Assembly: GCA_019137255.1 (NCBI GenBank)
Contig: WPDH01000231.1
Coordinates: 1-14,467, forward strand
Length of the DNA: 14,467 nucleotides
From: Corinectria fuckeliana
Taxonomy: Eukaryota > Ascomycota > Sordariomycetes > Hypocreales > Nectriaceae
Reading direction: 5' to 3'
This document shows, in pieces, positions 1 through 8,489 of this stretch (position 1 is its first letter; each line of letters begins with the position of its first letter). Under the pieces are notes generated by a model that ran no database searches, was not told the DNA's origin, and saw only the letters and a program-made list of their open reading frames with translations. The position numbers and the translations under genes are program-made.

Positions 1-70
1 AAACTTAGTATAGTCTTTTAGTAAGAGAGATATAATTATATATACTAATTTATTTATATATAAATTCTAG

Positions 71-91
71 TAATAATAATAATAATAATAC
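71..91. repeat. (TAA)n microsatellite
   Basis: Seven consecutive TAA trinucleotides lie inside the AT-rich block, bounded on both sides by CTAG-containing sequence. It is a simple-sequence tract with no evident function. In DNA this AT-rich such runs arise easily. Confidence 0.8.
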
Positions 92-2841
92 TAGTTATAA
101 GAGTAAGTTTTTTTATTATAAATCTACTATATATTTAGACTAATCTTATATAAGCTAAAAGAAAAAAATAAGCTAAGAAGAAAAGTATTACTACTTTAAA
201 AAAGAAGTTTACTACTCTTATAAGAGTAGTATAAGCTATCTCTTATTTTATATATATTATATAAATAGGTAAGAATAGTATAGTAAGTTTTTACTAAGAC
301 TAGGTAAATACTATAATAAGTAGCTATATAGCTTATACTTATATATATAAAATATATAAAGTTTTACTATTTACTACTATTACTACTACTTATATCTTAG
401 TAGAGGCTTTTTAGTAAGAGAGAAGTATTAATAATATAAGTATAAGTTAGTTTTATAGTATATATATAAGCTAACTAGTATATAAGAGGAGAAGCTTAAA
501 AAGCTTAAAAATATAGCCTTTTAAGTAAAAAGTTAAGCTTCTAAGTGTATATATATTATACTTATAGTAGTAATTATAAGCTTAATATCTAACTAGTTTA
601 ATATACTAGTTAGTAAGATTAACTATATTACTAAGATACTTAAGTATCTTAAATATATTATAGTCTTAGCTTTTACCTATTTAAGAAATATTTTTACTTT
701 TAAGATAGTTAAGTTACTAGCTTTTAAAAGAACTAATAAGAAGAATAACACTAATAATAATAAGGCTAGTAAGGCTAATAATAATACTACTAATAGTAAA
801 AACAAGAGTAAAAAGAGTAATATAAATATATAAGGTTAGGTAGTAAGTAGTAAAAGTATAAGTTTAAGATAAGTTTATAAGTTAGTATTATAAGCTTAGA
901 GGATTTTAATAAGAGGTTAAAAGATTTAATTAGAAATAATAGCTATTATAATTAGGCTGGTTTTTTACTTTTTATAGCTTTTTTTAAGTGTATTTTATAC
1001 TTTTTATAAGAGAGGTAAAAAGCACTTAGTATAATAGTATATTATTTTTATTATAAGATTATAAACTTAATTATAGTTATTATAAACTTATAAGGCTAGC
1101 TTATAATATAAGATAATATATTAGCTTAAGAACTATTAGGTAAGTAGTTAAGTAGTTTTATATTTTAATAGTTAAAACTTAAACTTATATTAGTTTTAAG
1201 ATAGGTTTATTAGGTGTTTTTATTATTTAGTATATTTAAAGTAAAAGATAATAATATATTTAAGTGTTTTTCTACTAGTCTTATATAAGTACTATAGTAA
1301 AAACATATTAGGTATATACTTCTAAAAGAAAAAGCTTTTAAGACTAATTTTTCCTGTTTATAACTATATAAGTATTAAGCTTTAATATTTATTAAGATCT
1401 TAATATAAGTATAGTACTCTTTTATTATTAGTAAGAGAGTAAGCTTTAGCTAGTTTAAGTTAATTAGTTTTTTAATACTCTCTTACTTTATCTTAAAGTT
1501 AAGTCTACTATATAGTCTATTTAGATAGAGTGTAAGCTTTTATTATAACTAATATTAGTTTATACTTTTTATAAGAGAGCTAGCTTTTAAGCTAATCTCT
1601 AACTTCTTATTATAGTTACTATTATAGTTCTTACTATTACTTATAGTAAATCCACCTTAAAGCTATAATAGTAATAGCTCTAATATACTAAGTAGTATTT
1701 TATCTCTTAGTATAACTATAAAATTAAGCAGCTAGTTTATTAAGATAAATATTAAGAGAGAGAATAGCTAGTTTTATCTCTAGTAAGTAAGTAAGTATAG
1801 CTTTATAAGCTTTTATTACTATATATAAGTTTTAAGTTTATTTTAATATAAGTGCTTATATAATACCTTAAAGCTTACCTTTAGGAGCTATTAAGATATA
1901 GTAAGCTCTTATACTATAAACTATAGTAAAATAAATAACTTATATATAAATTAATCTTACTTTTTTAAAGCTAACCTCTTATATACTTATAGTAATTATA
2001 ATAAGAGTCTAGTATTAGTACTTAAGTTTTCCTTTAAGGTAGTTTATATATAAGCCTTATAGTAGTTTATAATAAAAGAAAAGCTTAAAAAACTTATAAG
2101 TTTAAGTAGGTTATACTATTAAGTCTTTAAGTTAAATTTATATTTAGTCTATTATATATTTATAAGTAAAGTAGAGAAGTTATACTTTATCTAGTTTTTA
2201 GGTTATACTATTTATTTAAGCCTAATTATTATATATTTTCTATATAATCTTAAGCTAAGCTTAAGTCTTTTTTATATTATAGCTAAATACTAGTAGGTTT
2301 ATATTATTTATAAATCTAATAACTAATATCTTAAGAGTGTTATTAAAAGCTTTATAAAGGCTAAAAATAAAAAAGATAAATAGAATAAGTAATAAAAGAG
2401 ATTTTTAAAAGACTCTTATTTTAACTTTAATTAGGTTAGAAGTTTAGCTATTAAATTAAAATTATACTATTTATAATATAAAATAGCTAGTAAGCTATAC
2501 TAAGAGCTATCTAAGAAATCCTTTTAGTTATAAGATAGTAATAAGTTATTTATAGTTAATACTATTAAAAGCTCTTATAAAGTTAACTTAAAAAAGAAAA
2601 GTAAGACTATATTAAGCTTATACTATATATACTACTTTAATAACTATAGCTAAAGCTAGCTTTATTAACTTTCTTAGCTTATTACTTATTTACCTTAAAA
2701 GTAGTAGCCTTTTTTTTTCTACTATAGTTATAATATACTTACTAATAACTATTTTAATAATCTTACTAATTATATTAAGTAATAATATTAGGTGTTAGCT
2801 TAATACTATTTACTATTATTTTTTAGTCTTATTAGCTTTTA

Positions 2842-2843
2842 NN
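2842..2843. other. Assembly gap (two Ns)
   Basis: Two undetermined bases sit in AT-rich repeat DNA. The comparison of repeat copies B and C further right shows that two-N runs in this window can stand for 20 or more missing bases, so the true gap here is of unknown size. Confidence 0.9.
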
Positions 2844-4328
2844 TTATAGTAATTATAATATAAAAGTATATTAAGAAGTAGCTAATAGTAAAGCTTATAT
2901 TTACTATTATAGTAATTATAAGAATAAGTAAGTTATTATATATCTTAAGAAATCTTATAAAAATTTTATCTTTTTTTAAGGCTTTTTATAACTTAATTTA
3001 GTATAAAGCTTTTTAGACCTTTTTAAGGTTTATTATTAGGTGTATAGCCTAACTTAAGTTTAAGTATCTTAAAGAGTAAGAAAAGAAGAAGATTAGAATT
3101 ATATATCTAAGGTTTAAAAAAGAATTTTCTTATTAAGATCTTAGTTTTATCTATATAAAGTGTTACTAGCTTAAGTTAGTTTTAGTAAATAAGAGGTAAA
3201 AGTTATAAAAGAGTTATAATAGTTTTACTATATAATTTAACCTATCTTTTTATATTTTAAAATTATATTATATTATATTATAAGAGCTTAATTAGAAGTT
3301 TCCTTTAGAGAGTATACTATATATTTTATATATACTAGTTTTATATTATATATATCTTAAAGTATATATACTAGTTAGCTAAGTAGCTAGTTTATTAGGC
3401 TATATAGTATACTTACTTAAGTTTAAAAGTTATTTTAGCTATTTTACTATTTTACTAAGAGTTATAATAAGATTTAAGTTTCTTTTACTTTAAGGTTATA
3501 TATTTTATAATTATAATAAGTTACTTAAAAAGCTATTTAACTTTTATATTTAGGGCTTTTATAATAGTTATTATACTATTAAATATATAATAAAAATAGA
3601 CTACTATTTTATTAGCTGCTTTTTACTAGTGGGTTTTCTTTTAGTTAAATTTAAGGTTTAGCTTAAAAGCTATCTCTTTATAAGTATTTATAATATAAAT
3701 ATACTAAGAGATATAATTAAACTCTTTTAGGTTATAATTAGTTTTTATATAAGAGGTATTAATAGTTTTAATAGCTTAAGCTAGGTTTAAAATACTATTA
3801 TAATAGCTTTAAGCTAACTTAGTAACTATTTTATAAGAGGTAAAAAGGCTAATATAAAGTTATAATACTTTCTCTATAAGGCTATTACTATCTTAGTCTA
3901 AGTAGTTATAATAGTCTTAAAACAGGTAATAAAAGTTAAAATTACTAATAAGAAGTATATAGTTATTTAAAATAGTACTAATAGAAGCTTATAATATAAG
4001 TAAGTTACTTTTACTATTTAAGAGATTATATAAGGTAATAATTTAATATTAGGTTTTTATAAAAGTAATACTAACTTAGTCTTCTTTTACTTATAATATT
4101 TATAACTTAAGCTTATACTATTTATTTATATAAACTATTATATACTTACTATAATAGACTATATAATAGTTATAATATTTTAAGCAGGCTAAAACTCTTA
4201 TTTTAAGGTTCTTATTTAGCTTAAAAAGCGTGATTATATTATATTTACTATAAGCCTATAGTATAATATAAGTAAGAGTAGCTTAAAAATTAGTATTCTA
4301 ATATTATACTAGTATTAATTAGTAGTCT

Positions 4329-4387
4329 AAGAGGGGATAATAATAGTAATAAGGCTAAGATAATTATTATTAAAAGAGGGGATAATA
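4329..4387 (+). repeat. Duplicated polypurine-tract-like motif, possible LTR retrotransposon 3' region
   Basis: The 14-base motif AAGAGGGGATAATA occurs at 4329-4342 and again at 4374-4387, 45 bases apart. The runs of G are striking in this block. Known: LTR retrotransposons carry a purine tract directly before the 3' LTR, and many fungal Gypsy-type elements have a G-rich purine run there. Inference: this could mark the end of an internal region, with an LTR starting near 4385. I could not find a matching LTR copy upstream in the window, so this is only a hint. Confidence 0.25.
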
Positions 4388-5918
4388 TATAAGCAGCTTA
4401 GGTTTATATTAAGGCTAGACTAGTAAATACTATATATAATCTATTTATTAAGCTAAGAGGCCTTTTAGGTTTTCTTAATAAGAACTATATAAGCTAAGCT
4501 AATAGTAAAAGTAGTAAGAGTAAAAGCTCTTAAGTTAAAAGTTTAGTTACTATATATTCTTAAAAGTAAAAAGGTTTATCTAAGTATTCTTTCTTAGTAT
4601 AAGCTTAGTATAAGACTATAATAGAGTAGTTATAGCTTTAAGCTAAGTGTTTACTCTTATAAAAAATATAGTTTAAAAGGATCTTTTTATATTTAGTTAG
4701 GTATTCTTTTCTATTAGTATATATAATATCTTTATACTATTTATAAGTTAAAGCTAATTTATAGTTTTAAGCTAAGTATCTAAACTTAAAGTAGTTATAA
4801 TATTAGGTAAGTTAAAGCCTCTTATTAAAAAGCTTATAATTATATAGTTATATATTAAGTAGTAAGCTATTATTATATAAGTGGTTAGCCTTTTTAATAA
4901 AGCTAATATATAAGATAAGATTTATCTTTATATTAAGGCTAAGTTAGCTAGTCTTTTACTTTTTAACTTAGAGGATTTTTAGTTAATTAAATCTATTAAT
5001 TTCTTTAATAAGCTTATTAGTATTATTTAAGACAGATATAAGTTAGATTTTTTTAATTATTACTATAAATATTAGAGAGAAGAGAGCTATACTATTACTA
5101 AAAGCTTTAGTAACCTAATTTTTAGTATAAATAGCTTATATCTTATTTACTATATAAAATATAAGAATAGTATTACCACTTAGTAGCTTTCTTACTATAA
5201 TAATACTAGAGTTACTATAAGCTTAGTTTACTATCTTAATAGTATTTTTTAAGGTTTAGCTATTAATATTAAAAGGTATATTTCTTATTTAAATTATAAT
5301 TTTATATTTAATATAGCTTTAAGTTATTTACTTTATATTTTCTTAGTTTAAAAGCACTAAGTTTTATACTATAATTAATATATAAAAGAGTTAGCTTCTC
5401 TTATAATCTAAAAGTATAGTAAGAACTATATTAATAATAGAGGTAAAAGCTATAGTAATATTTATAATAATTTACTTCTTAAGAGCTATTTTATAGTTAT
5501 ATATAGTGTTCTTCTTATATAAGATATAAGCTTATAACTTTTATATAAATATATAAGCTTAAATAATATACTAAACTTATTTAAGAGATATAGTAAGAAT
5601 AATTCTAGTAATAGTATTATATATTTTGTTTTCTAAGTTATCTACTAGTATTTTACTTAGTTTTATAATAAGTTTATTATTTTTACTTAGTATATACTAG
5701 CTAATTCTTATAAGAGAGTTATATTAACTTTAGTTAAGTTTACACACTCTTAAATTAATAGCTATTAAAAGTATATTAGTACTATTACTATAGTCCTAAT
5801 ATGCTATTATCTCTAGGGTAATATATATATAAAGATTTAAATTTTAGTGTTAAAATATATTTTAAAGTTAGATTAGAGTTATAATAAGCAGAAACTAGGT
5901 ATTTTATATATTAAGATA

Positions 5919-6730
5919 TAATATATACTTATACTAAAAATAGTAAGAATTTAAGTATTATTCTTTAGGAGATTTATAACTAGTTTATAAAAGAGGATTA
6001 TAATATTCTTACTAAAAAGATAATATAAAGCTATTATAAGTAAAAAATAGTCTCTTAAAAGAGTATAATTAATAAATATTATAATAGCTAATAGTATATA
6101 AGATATAATATTAAGAGCTATACTTAGTAACTTAATAATAATATTCTTACTAAAGTAAGAGAGAATTATCTTTAAAAATAGTATTATAAGAGACTAAAAT
6201 ATTCTCTTATTATAAGTAACTTAAGCTTAAGTTAGAGTCTTAATAGGTATATTTTAACAGGTAGTTAATATTACTTTTTTAATAGTAATTATAATTATTT
6301 TTATAAGAGATAATAAGATTAAAATCTTACTATTAGTATATTAAGTATAACTTATAATAGTATTAGTTAAGACTATTACTATTTTTTATACTATAAGAAA
6401 AGTAGCTTTTAAGATAATTACTTTAAGTTTATATTTAGTCTTAATAATAAGATTTTTAAATTAATTATAAGTTATATTTATATTAGGCTTAGCTTATAAT
6501 AAGTAAGAGTTTTATAGTAAAGAACTTTTCTTAAAAGAAGATAAAAAGTAGTTTATAATTATAATATCTTTTATATTACTTAGCCTGCTTATTATATATA
6601 ATATAGTAATAATATAAAAGTAGAAAAAGAGTAAAAAAGAATTATAAAAAAGGTTAGTTAGGGTAAAATTAATTTTAAGTGTATAGTTAAGATATAATAA
6701 GAGTAACTACTAAATATTTATAAAAAGTTA
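5919..6730 (+). repeat. Dispersed repeat, copy A (direct)
   Basis: This segment aligns collinearly with 12975-13786. Both are 812 bases, so the offset is a constant 7056 with no net insertion or deletion. Shared landmarks include the start TAATATATACTTAT, a conserved TTAGCCTGCTTATTATATAT stretch near the 3' part, and the end ATTTATAAAAxGTTA. Similarity may run about 15 bases further after a small indel. Differences between copies are largely A/G and T/C transitions, as expected from RIP on a once near-identical duplication. Upstream of 5919 the copies differ, so at least one is truncated or joined to other sequence. The element type is not identified; stops dominate every plus-strand frame. 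Confidence 0.8.
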
Positions 6731-6944
6731 ACTTTTTATAGTAAGTTATAGTTAATATATAGTAATATTTTAAAAAGCTAAAAGTAAAAAAGCAAACTAT
6801 AGTAAAGTTTAATTTATAATAACTTTAAGATGTAAGATTATTATAATATTAAGATATAATACTATATATAAGATTATAATAAGTTATAGCTAAATATAAA
6901 TTAAAATAAGTAGAATTATAAACTATATAAAAACTAGAAAAACT

Positions 6945-6959
6945 AAAAAAAAAAAAAAA
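6945..6959 (+). repeat. A15 homopolymer, possible poly(A) end of a retroelement
   Basis: Fifteen consecutive A residues follow an A-rich lead-in about 215 bases past the end of the shared part of repeat copy A. LINE-type elements end in such tracts, so this could be the 3' end of the element containing copy A. Copies B and C do not preserve this downstream part, so the link is inference. A chance homopolymer in AT-rich DNA is the alternative. Confidence 0.35.
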
Positions 6960-6969
6960 TTAATATATT

Positions 6970-7057
6970 TTAAAAAAGTTAAACACTAATTAGTCTAGCT
7001 AAGTTGTTATATATATATTATAAATAAATAATAGTTAGTGTTAGTAATACTTTTTAA
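6970..7057. repeat. Short imperfect inverted repeat at the island edge
   Basis: The arm AACACTAATTA (6982-6992) matches the reverse complement of 7032-7042 at 10 of 11 positions. The outer parts also pair loosely: TTAAAAAAGTTA at the left against the reverse complement of the A/T-rich stretch ending at 7057, with a few extra bases on the right arm. The whole is about 88 bases with an AT-only centre. It could be a small MITE-like relic or a chance hairpin in low-complexity DNA. Confidence 0.35.
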
Positions 7058-7739
7058 CTAGCTGTAGCAGATTTCTTTTTTGAGTTTTGTATTTAGCTAA
7101 ATATTAGCTATAATATGTCACTGTTTTCTATTAACCCTGTTTTTTATCTCACTAAAAACCGGGTTTGTCCATCCTGTTAGTACCCCACTACAGATTGCAA
7201 AGAACATTATCGATATGTCACGCGGCGGGGCGAAGCGCAATCCAACATGAGGCAATAAACAGGTCTGGATCCAGGCCAATAACCAGTAAGCTTCGTCTTA
7301 ACACATCCTCATCACTGCCGGCTAACTGATATGTTAGCAGGTGACTGCCAACAGCCAACAAAAATCACGCTTGAGGGAAAAAGGAAAACAGGGTACACAT
7401 CATCGATCTAAGATCAAGTATCTCTACCTGTCGCATCACTACCATCTCCCTGTGCAGCAACTCCCAATACTTGAACGAGGCCGGGTTGATGGCTGGAGGT
7501 CAACCGGCGCTACCGTCTGGTGAATGCAAGCCACGTCAACCTGCGTCGAACATTGGAGCTACGGCACCGGTCCGCGATGCGCCACCCAGCTGGTTGCCCA
7601 TGGCACACAACTTGCTCGTCTTCGAATATGTTAATATGAGCCAGCTTCCGGCGGTCGAGCCGGTGATGGGCCATTGACCAGCCCCGATTATCCTACGAGG
7701 AGAGCTAAACCTCCCTAAACAGTCCCAATAATCCAACAG
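7058..7739. other. Island left edge and upstream region of the Cys/His-rich gene; no gene supported
   Basis: Composition changes within about 150 bases: 7058-7150 is still AT-rich but keeps TG and CA, the first CpG after the block appears near 7160, and from 7200 the DNA is GC-normal. Open frames in 7340-7736 on both strands are short, overlap one another and lack convincing starts or domain-like sequence, so I do not call them. CT-rich stretches such as 7440-7460 are typical of fungal promoters. The region most likely holds the promoter and 5' leader of the gene starting at 7800. A decayed gene remnant cannot be excluded. Confidence 0.5.
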
Positions 7740-7794
7740 GTATGCTCTTTCACGTGATGCTTCTCTACGCTCAGCATTTGATAAATTTAAGCAG
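7740..7794 (+). other. Putative 5' leader intron of the 140-residue gene
   Basis: A donor GTATGC at 7740 follows AACAG, and acceptors AAG (ending 7791) or CAG (ending 7794) lie just before the ATG at 7800. The length of 52 or 55 bases is typical of filamentous fungi; the branch-point match (GCTCAGC) is weak. With either acceptor, the frame of the 7800 ATG meets a TAA at 7706 with no earlier ATG, so the protein start is unchanged. The unspliced leader would carry ATGs at 7742 and 7757 that open a 38-codon out-of-frame ORF overlapping the main start; splicing would remove them. Predicted from sequence only. Confidence 0.45.
7750..7757. promoter_or_regulatory. TCACGTGA palindrome (E-box, Cbf1/bHLH-type site)
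   Basis: This is a perfect 8-base palindrome containing the CACGTG core, 43 bases before the start codon and inside the putative leader intron. Fungal bHLH factors such as Cbf1 and Pho4 bind this core, the TCAC flank being the Cbf1 preference. Its location in transcribed sequence makes function uncertain, and a chance occurrence is possible. Confidence 0.25.
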
Positions 7795-7799
7795 GTGCC

Positions 7800-8222
7800 A
7801 TGTCTGCCAGCTCGGGGTTGCGTGGTACGTGCAGTGTTTGCTCACACATGTACAATGAGCATAACCGATACCGATGTACCGGGAGGGACAAAAAGAAAGT
7901 TGACAAAAAAAAACACCAGTGGGTGCAATGTACCGCAAGATGGTATGTATGCCAACAGGGTAACCATGCGTTCATGGGGGACCGAAAGAATGCCTACTTG
8001 GTCTGCCATGATTGCAAGTCCCATCCAGGTGGGGGACCTGATGGAACGGGGCCCGAGGGCTCTTATGCGACGGCCGACGATGCTCAGAGCTACCATGTCG
8101 GCGAAGAAGAACAGTGGCAGTGGGACTCCACATACCAACGCTACTACTATGTGGATGCCTATGGAAACACTGTCTGGGCCGAGGATCAGGGGCAGTCGTC
8201 ATCATCAAACTGGCAGCAGTAG
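7800..8222 (+). CDS. Hypothetical Cys/His-rich protein, 140 aa, with WW/OCRE-like aromatic C-terminal motif
   Basis: Function is not recognised. The frame runs uninterrupted from an ATG with GCC before it (purine at -3) to a TAG stop, and an in-frame TAA at 7706 limits upstream extension. Residues 11-75 hold seven Cys (11, 14, 26, 44, 51, 69, 72) and several His (16, 21, 39, 56, 70, 75). CxxC pairs at 11/14 and 69/72 bracket a basic lysine-rich stretch (29-38), a pattern that suggests metal binding, probably zinc. A Gly/Pro-rich linker (76-87) leads to an aromatic segment (106-126: W106, W108, Y112, Y115-Y117, G122-N123, W126) resembling WW or OCRE aromatic repeats that bind proline-rich partners. 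The tail is Ser/Gln-rich. There is no signal peptide or membrane segment, so it is probably nuclear or cytosolic. It converges with the minus-strand gene, 267 bases between stops. The composition and lack of stops argue it is not RIP-damaged. Alternative: lineage-specific orphan. Confidence 0.7.
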   Translation: MSASSGLRGTCSVCSHMYNEHNRYRCTGRDKKKVDKKKHQWVQCTARWYVCQQGNHAFMGDRKNAYLVCHDCKSHPGGGPDGTGPEGSYATADDAQSYHVGEEEQWQWDSTYQRYYYVDAYGNTVWAEDQGQSSSSNWQQ

Positions 8223-8489
8223 TGCCAGAACGACAGTTATATCCAGATGCTGAAAGACTGTAGATTTTTCCATGTATTGAAGATCTAAAAGGGTCGTCAG
8301 TGGCCTCGGTCATCCCTAAACCTCAAACTCCAATGGCCTTGATGGTTTCCAACGGTCTGGCTGACCCTTTAACCTTTTACATCCGGCGGTCATGACCTCA
8401 CGATGGCCTCGTAGTCTGACAAATGGGACCGACCGGCTGACCCTTTTTTTTTTTTTCGTGATATCTTTACTTATGTGCTTAGCTCGCCC
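8223..8489. other. Convergent 3' intergenic region with short repeats and a T13 tract
   Basis: This region holds the 3' ends of both genes. GGCTGACCCTTT occurs twice (8359-8370 and 8435-8446, offset 76), each preceded by an ATGGCCT motif, and a related inverted form, AAAAGGGTCgtCAG, lies at 8287-8300. The pattern looks like a degenerate duplication of about 76 bases or remains of a small element. A run of 13 T (8444-8456) directly follows the second copy. No AATAAA signal is seen for either gene, which is common in fungi. Confidence 0.6.
8444..8456 (-). repeat. T13 tract (A13 on the minus strand) 33 bases after the minus gene's stop
   Basis: Read on the coding strand of the 620-residue gene, a run of 13 A begins 33 bases past the TGA stop. 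It may be an ordinary poly(dA:dT) tract near a 3' end, or the genomic trace of a poly(A) tail if the intronless gene arose by retroposition. No flanking target-site duplication was found by eye. Confidence 0.7.

Larger units (their letters stand above)
1..7050. mobile_element. Left AT-rich block: RIP-degraded transposon relics, family undetermined
   Basis: Seen: about 7 kb of very low GC DNA with almost no CpA, TpG or CpG (one CpG, at 4229-4230), abundant TpA, and C kept almost only before T or C. All six frames are broken by stops. Known: in Pezizomycotina, RIP changes C to T, chiefly at CpA, on both strands of duplicated DNA, turning CAA, CAG and TGG codons into stops. Inference: this is a patchwork of old mobile elements mutated to near exhaustion. 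I looked for reverse transcriptase, integrase and transposase signatures by reading frames loosely and found nothing convincing, so no family is named. The stretch holds no gene I can support. Sub-features (repeat copy A, purine tracts, A tract, inverted repeat, N gap) are listed separately. Confidence 0.75.

Noticed and set aside
5919..6730. Long stop-free minus-strand runs in the repeat copies as a possible membrane protein
   Set aside because: RIP enriches TAA and TAG on one strand, which read as Leu- and Ile-rich codons on the other. The hydrophobic open run is an artefact of composition.
1..7050. Mitochondrial DNA or an AT-rich plasmid origin for the left block
   Set aside because: The near absence of CpA, TpG and CpG with retained CpT and CpC is the RIP pattern, not simple AT bias. 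No mitochondrial genes or tRNAs are visible.
7341..7677. Two overlapping plus-strand open frames (60 and 68 codons) upstream of the 140-residue gene
   Set aside because: They overlap in different frames, start poorly and show no domain-like pattern. A promoter and leader explains the region better.
7536..7736. Minus-strand open frame of 66 codons
   Set aside because: It is short, has no recognisable features, and lies opposite the probable leader of the plus-strand gene.
7795..8313. Other open frames overlapping 7800-8222 (152, 98, 113 codons)
   Set aside because: They are shadow frames of the Cys/His-rich gene. The chosen frame has the better start context and a structured cysteine pattern, while the longest alternative relies on a GTG start.
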